NCBI GenBank assembly: GCA_015234045.1
Contig: JADFWU010000010.1
Span: 21,632-85,631 of the forward strand
Length of the DNA: 64,000 bases
Direction: 5' to 3'
Source: Magnetococcales bacterium
Lineage (GTDB): Bacteria; Pseudomonadota; Magnetococcia; Magnetococcales; JADFWU01
Shown: positions 37,789-45,128 of the stretch, one piece after another
Layout of the letters: every line of letters starts with the position of its first letter
How positions within the stretch are numbered: the stretch's first letter is position 1
Made by a program: the position numbers and the translations under genes
Notes under the pieces: generated by a model
Seen by the model: the letters and a program-made list of their open reading frames with translations, nothing else
Databases searched by the model: none
Told to the model about the DNA's origin: nothing

Positions 37789-40102
37789 TAAGGCCAGTTC
37801 CGCATCAAAGCCCGCGACAAAGCCTGTAACAAAGGCGCGGGCAGCAACACGCAGCTATAAATCCGAGCTGGATCGGATGACCATGCTGCTCAACATCTCC
37901 AAGGAGGTGGCCGCAGCGGATAATCTTGATGGTATGTTGCGTACCATCGTGGATCTGGTGGTCAAAGAGACCGGTTCAGAGCGGGGATCTGTTTTTCTTT
38001 ATGATAAGCAGACTGGAGAGCTCTATTCACGCTATGCCAAGGGCAGTTTCAAGCGAGAAATTCGAATACTGAGCAATAAAGGCGTTGCGGGTCATGTGTT
38101 CACAAATGGTGAAGGGCTGATTATTCATGATGCCTACAGTGATGAGCGCTTTGATTCTTCTGTTGACAAAGAGACAGGCTTTGTAACCAAGTGTATCCTT
38201 TGTGCGCCGATTTATAATGTGCGTAGAGAAGTTATCGGTGTTGTCCAGGCATTGAATAAAGCGTCATCCCGTTACAATGAAAAAGATTTGCATTTTCTTG
38301 AGTCCATGTCCACACAGGTGGCCATCACCCTTGAAAGCGCCCAGCATATTGAATTGATGGAGCAGACCCGCAAGCAGGAGATGAAGTTCCTGGATATGGT
38401 CTCGGACATTACCTCAGAAATTGAGATTGATACTCTGCTACAAAAGGTGATTTCTGAAGCAACCCGTATGCTCAAAGCGGATCGTGGCACACTGTTTCTT
38501 AACGATGAAAAGAGCAAAGAGCTGTTTAGTCGTGTAGCCATGGGCGACTCCATCGGTGAGATTCGATTGCCCAATACTGTTGGGATTGCGGGTGCCGTTT
38601 TCGCTTCTAAAGAGACCATTAACATCCCATACGCCTATGCGGATCTGCGTTTTAATCCGGCGTTCGATAAAAAGACCGGATACTTCACACGGTCAATTCT
38701 GTGTGTGCCGGTGATTAATAAAAAAGGTGTGACCATTGGTGTCACCCAAATGCTCAATAAGAAGGGCGGTGTCTTTACACAGGAGGATGAATCCCGACTC
38801 AAGGCGTTCACGGCTCAGGTCTCCATTGCTTTGGAGAATGCGAAACTGTTTGAAGATATCCAACGTATCAAAAATTACAATGAAAGCATGTTGGAAAGTA
38901 TGTCAAACGGCGTGATCACCATCAGTGATGAGGGTGAGATTGTCACATGTAATAAGTCGGGTTTGCATATTCTACAGGTCACTGCTGACGAGATGTTGCA
39001 TAAGCCAGCCAAAGAGTTTTTCGTAGATGAGAACGAATGGATTCTTGAGCGGGTAGATCATATGTCCGAAACGTTGGAAATGGACATCATGATGGATGTG
39101 GAAATCCTCTGTGGTGAAGCGCAAGAGAAGGTTTCGGTGAATTTGTCGTTTCTGCCATTGATGAGTGGTGATAATCAGCGACTCGGTTCCATGATCATGA
39201 TTGAGGATATCAGCTCTGAGAAGCGGGTGAAGTCTACCATGGCGCGGTACATGGACGCGGGCATTGCGGATCAGCTCATGGCTGGTGGTGATGATCTACT
39301 TGGCGGTAAGAGTATTGAGGCAACGGTGTTGTTCTCTGATATTCGAAGCTTTACCACGTTAACTGAATCACTGGGTGCGCAAGGTACGGTTCAGCTGTTA
39401 AATGAGTATTTCACCATCATGGTGGATGTGATCCAAGATGAAGGCGGCATGCTGGATAAGTTTATCGGTGATGCCATGATGGCTGGTTTTGGTCTGCCGG
39501 TTGCTCATGGTGATGATACGGACCGCGCGTTGCGGGCGGCAATTCTGATGATTGTCAAGCTCAACGAGTTTAACGAAGCGCGGGCCAAAGAAGGTAAAAT
39601 GGAAGTGAAGATGGGCATTGGTCTGAACACCGATATGGTGGTGGCCGGTAATATTGGTTCACCCAAGCGGATGGACTATACCATGATCGGAGATGGTGTG
39701 AATCTGGCTGCCCGTTTGGAGAGTGCCTGTAAAACTTATTTTTCGCAGATTTTGATCAGTGAATACACCTACCGTAAACTCAAAGGCACCTATCGGATGC
39801 GTGAAATTGATCTGGTGATTGTCAAAGGCAAGACCAAGCCCGTTGGCATCTATGAGGTGTTGGACTACCACACGGAAGAGACTTTTCCCAATCTTATGGA
39901 TACGGTGAATCACTTCTCCGCTGGATTACAACGGTATCGAAAGGGTTTTTTCCAGACTGCGCTTGAGAGTTTCGAAGAAGCGTTGGCGCACAATCCCAGC
40001 GACAAGTTATCTGCTATGTATATTGAACGGTGCCAGCATCTGATCGAAGAGCCACCACCCGAAGAGGAGTGGGATGGTATCTGGGTCATGAAAACCAAAT
40101 AG
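37766..40102 (+). CDS. GAF-GAF-PAS class III adenylate cyclase (CyaB1/CyaB2-like)
   Basis: A 778-residue soluble enzyme: GAF-A (about 45-190), GAF-B (215-370), PAS (375-500), class III cyclase domain (510-690) and a TPR-like C-terminal helix pair. GAF-B has a full NKFDE motif (NK, F, DE in NKKGGVFTQEDE), known from cAMP/cGMP-binding GAF domains. GAF-A keeps NK but has Tyr and lacks the final Glu. The cyclase domain has both metal aspartates (LFSDIRSFT, DKFIGDAMM), the purine-specifying Lys and Asp of an adenylate cyclase, and NLAARLES for transition-state binding. The order matches Anabaena CyaB1. GGAG lies before the ATG inside the rod gene. Confidence 0.92.
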   Translation: MTNPNSDNKASSASKPATKPVTKARAATRSYKSELDRMTMLLNISKEVAAADNLDGMLRTIVDLVVKETGSERGSVFLYDKQTGELYSRYAKGSFKREIRILSNKGVAGHVFTNGEGLIIHDAYSDERFDSSVDKETGFVTKCILCAPIYNVRREVIGVVQALNKASSRYNEKDLHFLESMSTQVAITLESAQHIELMEQTRKQEMKFLDMVSDITSEIEIDTLLQKVISEATRMLKADRGTLFLNDEKSKELFSRVAMGDSIGEIRLPNTVGIAGAVFASKETINIPYAYADLRFNPAFDKKTGYFTRSILCVPVINKKGVTIGVTQMLNKKGGVFTQEDESRLKAFTAQVSIALENAKLFEDIQRIKNYNESMLESMSNGVITISDEGEIVTCNKSGLHILQVTADEMLHKPAKEFFVDENEWILERVDHMSETLEMDIMMDVEILCGEAQEKVSVNLSFLPLMSGDNQRLGSMIMIEDISSEKRVKSTMARYMDAGIADQLMAGGDDLLGGKSIEATVLFSDIRSFTTLTESLGAQGTVQLLNEYFTIMVDVIQDEGGMLDKFIGDAMMAGFGLPVAHGDDTDRALRAAILMIVKLNEFNEARAKEGKMEVKMGIGLNTDMVVAGNIGSPKRMDYTMIGDGVNLAARLESACKTYFSQILISEYTYRKLKGTYRMREIDLVIVKGKTKPVGIYEVLDYHTEETFPNLMDTVNHFSAGLQRYRKGFFQTALESFEEALAHNPSDKLSAMYIERCQHLIEEPPPEEEWDGIWVMKTK

Positions 40103-40119
40103 AGAAAGGGAACGGGATC

Positions 40120-40587
40120 ATGACTGAGACAGAAATCAACTCCTCTGAGACACTGTTAACTGTATTAAAAAATGTTTCACAAAACGCTACCAAAGCCGGA
40201 CTTGATTCGCTATTGGTTGATATGGTTTCTGAGACAATCGACAAGGTGAATTCGTATCGTTTTGCCGAGCAGTTGGGTATGGTAGGCGGTGCGAATCGTA
40301 CTGACGCGCAGGTCAACAAACGCGAAAACTATCGCGTAGCCACCGAGCAAGAAGGGTTGGTTATCCGCGATGGCAACAAAACCCGCATTTTGATTCTCGA
40401 TATGAGTCCGCAGGGATTCGGCATAGAAAGCCCGGTACGCATTCCCAGTCATAAACAGGTGATGCTGGAGTTACACTCTTCTGAAGGTGGCAACGATCTG
40501 TTTTCTTGCCAAGTGGCGGCGTGTCAGAAGAAAGAGAAAGTCTTCCGTGTTGGTTTGAAAGTAATGGATATGTTGCCGAGGTTTTAA
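40120..40587 (+). CDS. PilZ-domain c-di-GMP receptor
   Basis: A 155-residue protein. The C-terminal PilZ domain has both c-di-GMP motifs: RENYR (RxxxR) and DMSPQGFG (DxSxxG). The N-terminal 65 residues are helical, with no known domain. It starts 18 bp after the adenylate cyclase stop, behind a purine-rich AAAGGGAACGGG, so all three genes from 36472 look like one transcript. It should bind c-di-GMP and pass the signal to a partner, possibly the cyclase or the rod protein; the partner is inference. Confidence 0.9.
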   Translation: MTETEINSSETLLTVLKNVSQNATKAGLDSLLVDMVSETIDKVNSYRFAEQLGMVGGANRTDAQVNKRENYRVATEQEGLVIRDGNKTRILILDMSPQGFGIESPVRIPSHKQVMLELHSSEGGNDLFSCQVAACQKKEKVFRVGLKVMDMLPRF

Positions 40588-40599
40588 TTGGTGTCAATA

Positions 40600-40870
40600 G
40601 GCATTGAATGTTGACCCCCCCATCGGTGTCGAAAATTGACCCCCCATTTTCAAAAAAAATCACTTCCTACGTCGTTTCATCCTCCAACTCTCATTCCCGG
40701 ATTCTATGATGTCACAATGATGGGTCAGTCGGTCCAATAAGGCAGTGGTCATCTTGGTGTCTCCAAACACCTTGGACCATTCACCGAATGTCAGATTGGT
40801 GGTCACCATCAGTGATGTCTTTTCATATGGACGGCTGAGCACCGGGAGGCGTTGTCCGTAAATCGGGTGC
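40600..40870 (-). pseudogene. istB: IS21-family istB relic with repeated IS end
   Basis: The minus strand encodes only the C-terminal part of an IstB-type transposition ATPase: [20 protein letters not shown], then [20 protein letters not shown]. The first roughly 180 residues are absent. Downstream, TTGACCCCCCCATCGG and TTGACCCCCCATTTTC are the repeated end sequences typical of IS21 elements. The 5' side is cut off by MITE copy C. The element can no longer move. Confidence 0.85.
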
Positions 40871-40873
40871 TGA

Positions 40874-41034
40874 TATAGTGCTTTCGTATAAAATTTGAAC
40901 AGTCAACCGTTCCAGCCCTGGTGATATTTTTGCTCTGATGATCTGCTTCGCATATCAAAAGCGGCGCAAAAACATCACCAGGGCTTCCACTCAGGTGGTG
41001 ATTCATTGTCTAATTTTGAATCAAAATTACTATA
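40874..41034. repeat. MITE copy C, 161 bp, palindromic
   Basis: It has the same length and core as copies B and D, with TATAGTGCTTTCGTATAAAATTTGAA on the left and AATCAAAATTACTATA on the right. The central hairpin arms are CCCTGGTGATATTTTTG and CAAAAACATCACCAGGG. It separates an IS21 relic from a prophage-head relic. Confidence 0.87.
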
Positions 41035-41037
41035 CAG

Positions 41038-41207
41038 GAGTTGGAAGCCGTGAAACGGCTATTAGCCTGCTACCAGGAGTTTGCATTTTGAAAGCCGGTA
41101 GACTCAGACCATTCATCGTGATTGAGCGGCAATCTCGAATACGGGGCAGATCCGGCCAGCGTGAGGAGCAGTGGCAGATGGTCATTTTTGGTAAAGAAGT
41201 GGTGTGA
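41038..41207 (+). pseudogene. Prophage head-tail gene relics (connector end and head-closure start)
   Basis: Positions 41038-41091 encode ELEAVKRLLACYQEFAF followed by stop, resembling the end of a gp6-like head-tail connector. A TTG start at 41088, behind AGGAG and overlapping that stop, opens a 39-residue frame beginning LKAGRLRPFIVIERQ, which resembles the start of phage head-closure proteins of the Phage_H_T_join family, usually about 110 residues. Coupling by TTGA overlap is typical of phage head genes. The rest of the prophage is gone. The identification rests on short similarity. Confidence 0.45.
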
Positions 41208-41233
41208 TTCCGACAAATCACCGTACAAAACTA

Positions 41234-41262
41234 TTGACAATACCGGCGAATTGCCGTACATT
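41234..41262 (+). promoter_or_regulatory. Promoter and likely operator of the TacA-TacT-type module
   Basis: TTGACA and TACATT are 17 bp apart, a near-consensus sigma-70 promoter. The spacer contains the palindrome CGGC-GAATT-GCCG, which is well placed for repression by the RHH antitoxin encoded about 70 bp downstream. Repression is inferred from position and from the known autoregulation of such modules. Confidence 0.7.
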
Positions 41263-41332
41263 TAATTTGAGTTACTATCGTAAAAAAATTAACAACAGCA
41301 TTATTGAACAATCAATTAAGGGGTAAAATTCG

Positions 41333-41605
41333 ATGGCAGCAGCAACTCAGAGAATTGATTTGCGACTGAAACCAGAAGCTAAACAGATCATCAGCGAAGC
41401 CGCTGACGCTATGGGAGTGAGTATTTCAAATTTTGTCACCAGCTGTGTGCTGGAAAAAGCGCGAAGAGTTATTCAAGAAAGAGATGTAATCCGACTATCA
41501 AGTCGGGATCACGATGCCTTTATGGAGGCAATTAATAATCCGGCACCCCCCAATGAAAAATTGATCAAGGCTGTCAAAAACTATCGTGAAAGAGGTTTTA
41601 CATGA
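41333..41605 (+). CDS. DUF1778 antitoxin (TacA-like, RHH)
   Basis: A 90-residue protein. The N-terminal ribbon-helix-helix (RIDLRLKPEAKQIISEAADA, residues 6-25, then a second helix ending LEKAR) matches DUF1778/TacA antitoxins. The C-terminal tail (NPAPPNEKLIKAVKNY) is the toxin-neutralising part in this family. AAGGGG lies before the ATG. It overlaps the acetyltransferase toxin gene by 4 bp, and a strong promoter with palindromic spacer lies upstream. The family represses its own operon and blocks the paired toxin. Confidence 0.9.
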   Translation: MAAATQRIDLRLKPEAKQIISEAADAMGVSISNFVTSCVLEKARRVIQERDVIRLSSRDHDAFMEAINNPAPPNEKLIKAVKNYRERGFT

Positions 41606-42117
41606 AGCGAGATACAGTCAACCAAGGTGTGCCACTCACCAAGCACCACAACCGAAATTTATTTGATTGTGGTGTTACAGAGCTAGATGAATATCTTAAG
41701 AAATTTGCACTTCAGCATAGCAAAAAAGATATTTCTAAACCCTACGTAATTTTGACTAAAGATGGTCCCGCTCGGATTTGCGGCTATTACACCATCAGCA
41801 CAGCTCATGTGATGCGCGATCAGTTGCCAGAGAATGAGCAGAAAGGCCTGTCAGGACATCCGGTTCCTGTTATACGCATAGGCCGACTGGCTGTTGACCG
41901 TACTATGCAGGGTCAAGGTATTGGTAGTGATTTACTCACTGATGCCATGAATAAAGCCATGCAGATTGCCGACATGGTTGGCGTTAGAGCGGTAATTGTC
42001 GATGCTAAAGATGAGTCCGCAAAGGCTTTCTACGCTGGATTCGGCTTTGTTGCACTCAAGGATACCCCCTTGAATCTGTACATGTCCTTAAAGACGTACA
42101 GGACTGCATGGACATAA
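41602..42117 (+). CDS. GNAT acetyltransferase toxin (TacT-like)
   Basis: A 171-residue GNAT enzyme. The acetyl-CoA pyrophosphate loop is RTMQGQGIGSDLL, preceded by strand IRIGRLAVD, and the catalytic tyrosine is expected in SAKAFYAGFGF. The N-terminal FDCGVTELDEYLKKFA is typical of the TacT/AtaT group, which acetylates charged aminoacyl-tRNAs and stops translation. All visible motifs are intact, so the module could be active. It is translationally coupled to the antitoxin. Confidence 0.9.
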   Translation: MKRDTVNQGVPLTKHHNRNLFDCGVTELDEYLKKFALQHSKKDISKPYVILTKDGPARICGYYTISTAHVMRDQLPENEQKGLSGHPVPVIRIGRLAVDRTMQGQGIGSDLLTDAMNKAMQIADMVGVRAVIVDAKDESAKAFYAGFGFVALKDTPLNLYMSLKTYRTAWT

Positions 42118-42137
42118 AACAAGAATCAAATCAAGCC

Positions 42138-42170
42138 AAAAAAAAACCCGTCCCAGTGGCGGTTTTTTTA
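42138..42170 (+). terminator. Rho-independent terminator after the TacA-TacT-type pair
   Basis: A stem of AAAAAACCCG and GGCGGTTTTTTT with a short TCCCAGT loop is followed by T-rich sequence, about 25 bp after the toxin stop. Confidence 0.75.
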
Positions 42171-42205
42171 TGCCTTTTTCACAGTTGTCATGTGTATACC
42201 GGCAA

Positions 42206-42249
42206 TGAGCCGTGATGGACTCGAACCATCGACCCGCAGATTAAAAGTC
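42206..42249 (-). repeat. Duplicated 3' part of tRNA-Lys (att site)
   Basis: These 44 bp are identical to the 3' half of the intact tRNA-Lys at 44023-44066, in the same orientation and 1817 bp away. A direct repeat of a tRNA 3' end is the standard trace of integration by a tyrosine recombinase. A broken integrase gene starts about 130 bp to the right. Confidence 0.9.
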
Positions 42250-42374
42250 AGTGGATAGGGTTTTCACGGCACCTCATTTTCAATCATTTCCCTTTACTAA
42301 ACATTTAGTTCTGGATATTCTCAATTCATCGGTTTTCACCCGAAATACCCCTAAATCCCGTTCGAGACCATCAC

Positions 42375-42605
42375 ACCACCAGAAGGTGTGGTTCCTTTCA
42401 AGGAGAAGTCACGGGAAAGGTTTCTGCAAGGTGATGAGCTTCCTCGGTTTTTCAAAGCATTGGCCGAGGAGCTAAATGAAACGGCACGTGATTTTTTTTG
42501 GTCTCTCTGTTAGCTGGCGGTAGGCGTGCAAATGTGCTGGCCATGCGATGGGATCAGATTCGGTTTGATGTCGCTACGTGGACCATTCTTCTGACAATGT
42601 GATTG
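42375..42605 (+). pseudogene. int: Tyrosine-recombinase integrase fragment with frameshift
   Basis: Two frames together give the core of a tRNA-targeting phage integrase. The first reads PFKEKSRERFLQGDELPRFF and continues to ETARDFF. After a run of eight T at about 42491-42498 the reading shifts by one base to LLAGGRRANVLAMRWDQI, which holds the first catalytic arginine. A stop follows soon after. The N-terminal domain and the C-terminal R-H-R-Y part are missing, so the enzyme is dead. Confidence 0.8.
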
Positions 42606-42725
42606 ATTTGGATGAGCATCGCCAACAGCATTTAAAACAGGTGGGGCATTCAACATAATTATGCAATTTGGGTGAATACCAGTTATGATTGACATCAAAT
42701 ATGAATAGGTCTAGGGAGTAAGAGT

Positions 42726-42986
42726 ATGTCCCAAACAATTACCTTTGATACACACAAGTTCATAAAAACTCTTAAAGAGGCGGGGCTTTCTGATGAACTT
42801 GCAGAGGCTCACGCAGAAGCTTTGAAAGAAGCGCATGCCTCTCAATCGGAAGATCTGGCTACTAAAGGTGGCCTAAGAGAAATGGAGGCGCGTGTCATAG
42901 GTGAGATCCGCTTGGTTAAGTGGATGTTGGCTCTAGTCATTGCTGCAACGGTTCTGCCAATTGTGAAAAACCTATTCACTCCCTGA
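42726..42986 (+). CDS. DUF1640-like small coiled-coil membrane protein
   Basis: An 86-residue protein. The N-terminus ITFDTHKFIKTLKEAGLSDE and the following AEAHAEALKEAH are typical of DUF1640 proteins, which have a short coiled coil and one C-terminal helix (VKWMLALVIAATVLPIV). The function of this family in bacteria is not known; such genes are frequent near mobile islands. GGGAG lies 8 bases upstream of the ATG. It sits in the tRNA-Lys island remnant. Confidence 0.75.
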   Translation: MSQTITFDTHKFIKTLKEAGLSDELAEAHAEALKEAHASQSEDLATKGGLREMEARVIGEIRLVKWMLALVIAATVLPIVKNLFTP

Positions 42987-43000
42987 AAGAGGCTTGATCT

Positions 43001-43240
43001 TTGATTTCGGTTACTCTTCCGCTAGACATGGAAACCAAATTAAGGGCCATGGCTAATCAAAACAGTCAGAGTCTGGATGAATGTCTAACTAAAGTAGTGC
43101 AATGGTACTTCGAAGAGCTGGAAGAAGATCGGATGCAATTGGAGTCTGCCCGCACATCACTGGCTGAATGGGAAAGGAGTGGTGAGGGTGTCACCCTTGA
43201 GAATATGAAACAAGAAATTGGCTGCGTTAAAGTGCAATGA
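43001..43240 (+). CDS. RHH-type small DNA-binding protein, putative regulator of the MNT-HEPN module
   Basis: A 79-residue protein beginning MISVTLPLDMETKLRAMANQ, a ribbon-helix-helix pattern, followed by a charged helical tail. It starts with TTG, eight bases after AGAGG. It overlaps the nucleotidyltransferase gene by 4 bp. A third RHH gene in front of an MNT-HEPN pair is not the standard two-gene layout and may repress the operon or be the remnant of a separate antitoxin. No partner toxin of its own is visible. Confidence 0.65.
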   Translation: MISVTLPLDMETKLRAMANQNSQSLDECLTKVVQWYFEELEEDRMQLESARTSLAEWERSGEGVTLENMKQEIGCVKVQ

Positions 43241-43527
43241 TGGACCTTTCTGAAGTGCAATCCAAACGCCATGAAATATTCAATCTGGCCAAACAGTACG
43301 GCATCAAAAGTATTCGCCTGTTTGGTTCTATCGTTACAGGAATGAACACGCCTGAGAGCGATATTGATTTTTTGGTGGAAGTGGAATCAGAGTGGAGCTT
43401 GTTGGATCGAATTGCATTAATTCAGGAGCTGGAAGAGCTGTTGGATTGCCCTGTAGATCTGGTACAGGCAAAGAGTCTGCATTGGTATGTTCAGGATAAG
43501 ATTCTATCTGAAGCAGTCCAGCTATGA
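43237..43527 (+). CDS. MNT-domain nucleotidyltransferase antitoxin (MntA-like)
   Basis: A 96-residue minimal nucleotidyltransferase. The active site GSIVTGMNTPESDIDFLVE has the GSx10DxD pattern (Gly-Ser, then Asp-x-Asp). In MntA-HepT pairs this enzyme blocks the HEPN RNase by adding AMP to a tyrosine near its active site. Two start codons, 43237 and 43240, are possible. It overlaps both neighbours by 4 bp. All catalytic residues seen here are intact. Confidence 0.85.
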   Translation: MMDLSEVQSKRHEIFNLAKQYGIKSIRLFGSIVTGMNTPESDIDFLVEVESEWSLLDRIALIQELEELLDCPVDLVQAKSLHWYVQDKILSEAVQL

Positions 43528-43760
43528 GCAAAGACCCGGCTCTTTATCTTCATCACATACTGGAATGTATTGATAAGGTCCAGCGGTATACCCGGAATGG
43601 TCGTGATTCTTTTCTCCATGAGGAGCTGGTACAGGATGCTGTTTACCGTAACCTTGAAATCATAGGTGTGATAACGCCTGATCTTCGCAATGGTTTCCAT
43701 AATCAACATCCTCTGAATTCCCCCATGGCCTGAGTGGTCATGAAGGGAGTAGCACAAAGG
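43524..43760 (+). pseudogene. HEPN toxin (HepT-like), truncated and lacking its RNase motif
   Basis: The first 50 residues (LYLHHILECIDKVQRYTRNG, then VYRNLEIIG) match HepT proteins of about 110-130 residues. After NLEIIG the sequence loses family similarity, and a stop follows at residue 70. The RX4-6H RNase motif, which normally lies about 25 residues further on, is absent; only a vague trace is present after the stop. The frame is coupled to the MNT gene by ATGA. The toxin is very probably inactive. Confidence 0.75.
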
Positions 43761-43978
43761 GGGGGCAATTTTGGACGCTTATTTGGCCTCCAAAGGGGTC
43801 ATTATTGGATGCCGATTCACAAGGGTTAAATCGCACTTAAAATTGCGCCAAACCATTCGCCGCGTTACATCTAACTGGTAACATTCCAGGCCGCGCGTTA
43901 CAAAAAGTGGTCCAACTCAAATCGCTGCGTTACAGTTACACAAAACCATTCACCGTGTATTTTTGGTGACTCAAACAA
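43761..43978. other. Non-coding end of the island remnant
   Basis: This stretch holds GCGTTACA-type short repeats (near 43862, 43896 and 43927) but no gene I can support. An open frame on the minus strand here runs through the tRNA gene and is an artefact. Confidence 0.4.
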
Positions 43979-44011
43979 AAAGGGCTTAGACATAAATTTG
44001 TCCAAGCCCTT
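43979..44011 (-). terminator. Terminator of tRNA-Lys
   Basis: Read on the minus strand, AAGGGCTTGGACA, a short AT loop, and TGTCTAAGCCCTT followed by TTTG form a stable hairpin just after the tRNA 3' end. Confidence 0.8.
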
Positions 44012-44019
44012 CTTTAAAT

Positions 44020-44095
44020 TGGTGAGCCGTGATGGACTCGAACCATCGACCCGCAGATTAAAAGTCTGCTGCTCTACCACCTGAGCTAACGGCCC
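44020..44095 (-). tRNA. tRNA-Lys (UUU)
   Basis: The minus strand folds as a full cloverleaf. The acceptor arm pairs GGGCCGT with ACGGCTC, the D-loop region is TTAGCTCAGGTGGTAGAGCA, the anticodon loop CTTTTAA carries UUU, and the T arm has GGTTCGAGTCC. The 3' CCA is encoded. Its 3' half is duplicated at 42206-42249, so it is an integration target. Confidence 0.97.
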
Positions 44096-44343
44096 TTCGA
44101 TACGACAAACGAAGCGTAAGTAAGATCACCCACCAACAAGGTTTCAAACTCAACAGCCCCGTGGCGCGAAACTATAGCAAACTCGCCCTGTGAAAAGAAG
44201 TCATAAAATGCGTAGTATCGAAATTTCATCACGATTGGTGTACACTCCAAAGTGTCAAAAAGAGTATGATTTGTTTATCATATTGTTTATAAAGGGAATT
44301 TGTAAAAATTCCTCAGTTTTTATCTTCAGGGAGTTTGTGACTG

Positions 44344-44772
44344 ATGAGTGCGGGTATCCCGGAAATTTCTGTTTCGTTCCCCGGAGGCAAGAAGGTTGAT
44401 GCCTCTGTTGACGGTTTTACCATTCATACCGATCAGCCGGTCAAAGTAGGTGGAAATGATAGCGCTCCTGCGCCATTTTTGCTCTTTCTGTCGTCATTGG
44501 CGACCTGTGCCGGGATATATGTTCTGGCCTTTTGCCAAAATAGAAATCTGCCTACTGAAGGCATTACCTTGAATCAAAGCCATGAATATGGTCCTGGTGC
44601 CGCTCCTGGAACAGTGCGTCTGTCTAAAGTGGCTATTGATGTGCAAGTGCCTGCTGACTTCCCAGAGAAGTATCATGAGGCTTTGGTGCGGGTTGCCAAT
44701 AAATGTGCTGTTAAACAGGTGGTGATGGATCCGCCTGAGTTCGAAATTCGTACGGTTGTTGCTTCAGAATAA
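44344..44772 (+). CDS. OsmC-family protein
   Basis: A 142-residue protein. A family helix is visible as FLLFLSSLATCAGIYVLAF, with one conserved-type cysteine, and the second is in the C-terminal VANKCAVKQVV. These two cysteines are the redox pair in OsmC/Ohr proteins, which reduce organic peroxides or act on small thiol-related substrates. It belongs to the broader OsmC-like (YhfA-type) group rather than Ohr proper. CAGGGAG precedes the ATG. A hairpin terminator follows. Confidence 0.88.
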   Translation: MSAGIPEISVSFPGGKKVDASVDGFTIHTDQPVKVGGNDSAPAPFLLFLSSLATCAGIYVLAFCQNRNLPTEGITLNQSHEYGPGAAPGTVRLSKVAIDVQVPADFPEKYHEALVRVANKCAVKQVVMDPPEFEIRTVVASE

Positions 44773-44789
44773 ACATGAGAATAGAGTAG

Positions 44790-44825
44790 GGCGTAGCTTT
44801 AGAATATGTGGCTACGCCTTATTCT
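44790..44825 (+). terminator. Terminator after the osmC-like gene
   Basis: GGCGTAGC and GCTACGCC form the stem with a 13-base loop, followed by TTATTCTT. The outer AGAATA/TATTCT extends pairing. Confidence 0.65.
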
Positions 44826-45128
44826 TGGTTCTTGAGCATCGTGTCTACATGCTCTGCATCACGCCTGAATCAGTAAAAACCGCGATTGAAATTAATCAAT
44901 TATTTATTGACAAAATTTTGATATTCTAAAAATGTGCACCGCGCATCGTTCGGCTATATGCTGATAATACCTTGTTTAGCGAATGAAAAGTGGTAGGGGG
45001 AGGCAGACGGAGTTCTGTCGTAAACCATAGAAATCCTTTTCTATGGCTTGCTGTTGCTTTGATGCTTGGGAAAACATCAATGTAACGCATGCAGCAGGCA
45101 CAACATGGAAATAGGATGGAGAATGATC
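44826..45128. other. Intergenic region upstream of the heme/zinc chemoreceptor
   Basis: This AT-rich gap of about 300 bp contains a TTGACA at 44907-44912 without a clear -10 partner, and a hairpin CCATAGAAA-TCC-TTTTCTATGG near 45024-45046. No FliA-type promoter is visible, unlike the other chemoreceptor. No gene is seen. Confidence 0.4.

Noticed and set aside
43898..44080. A 60-residue minus-strand frame starting inside tRNA-Lys
   Set aside because: The first residues are a translation of the tRNA itself, and the rest crosses its terminator.
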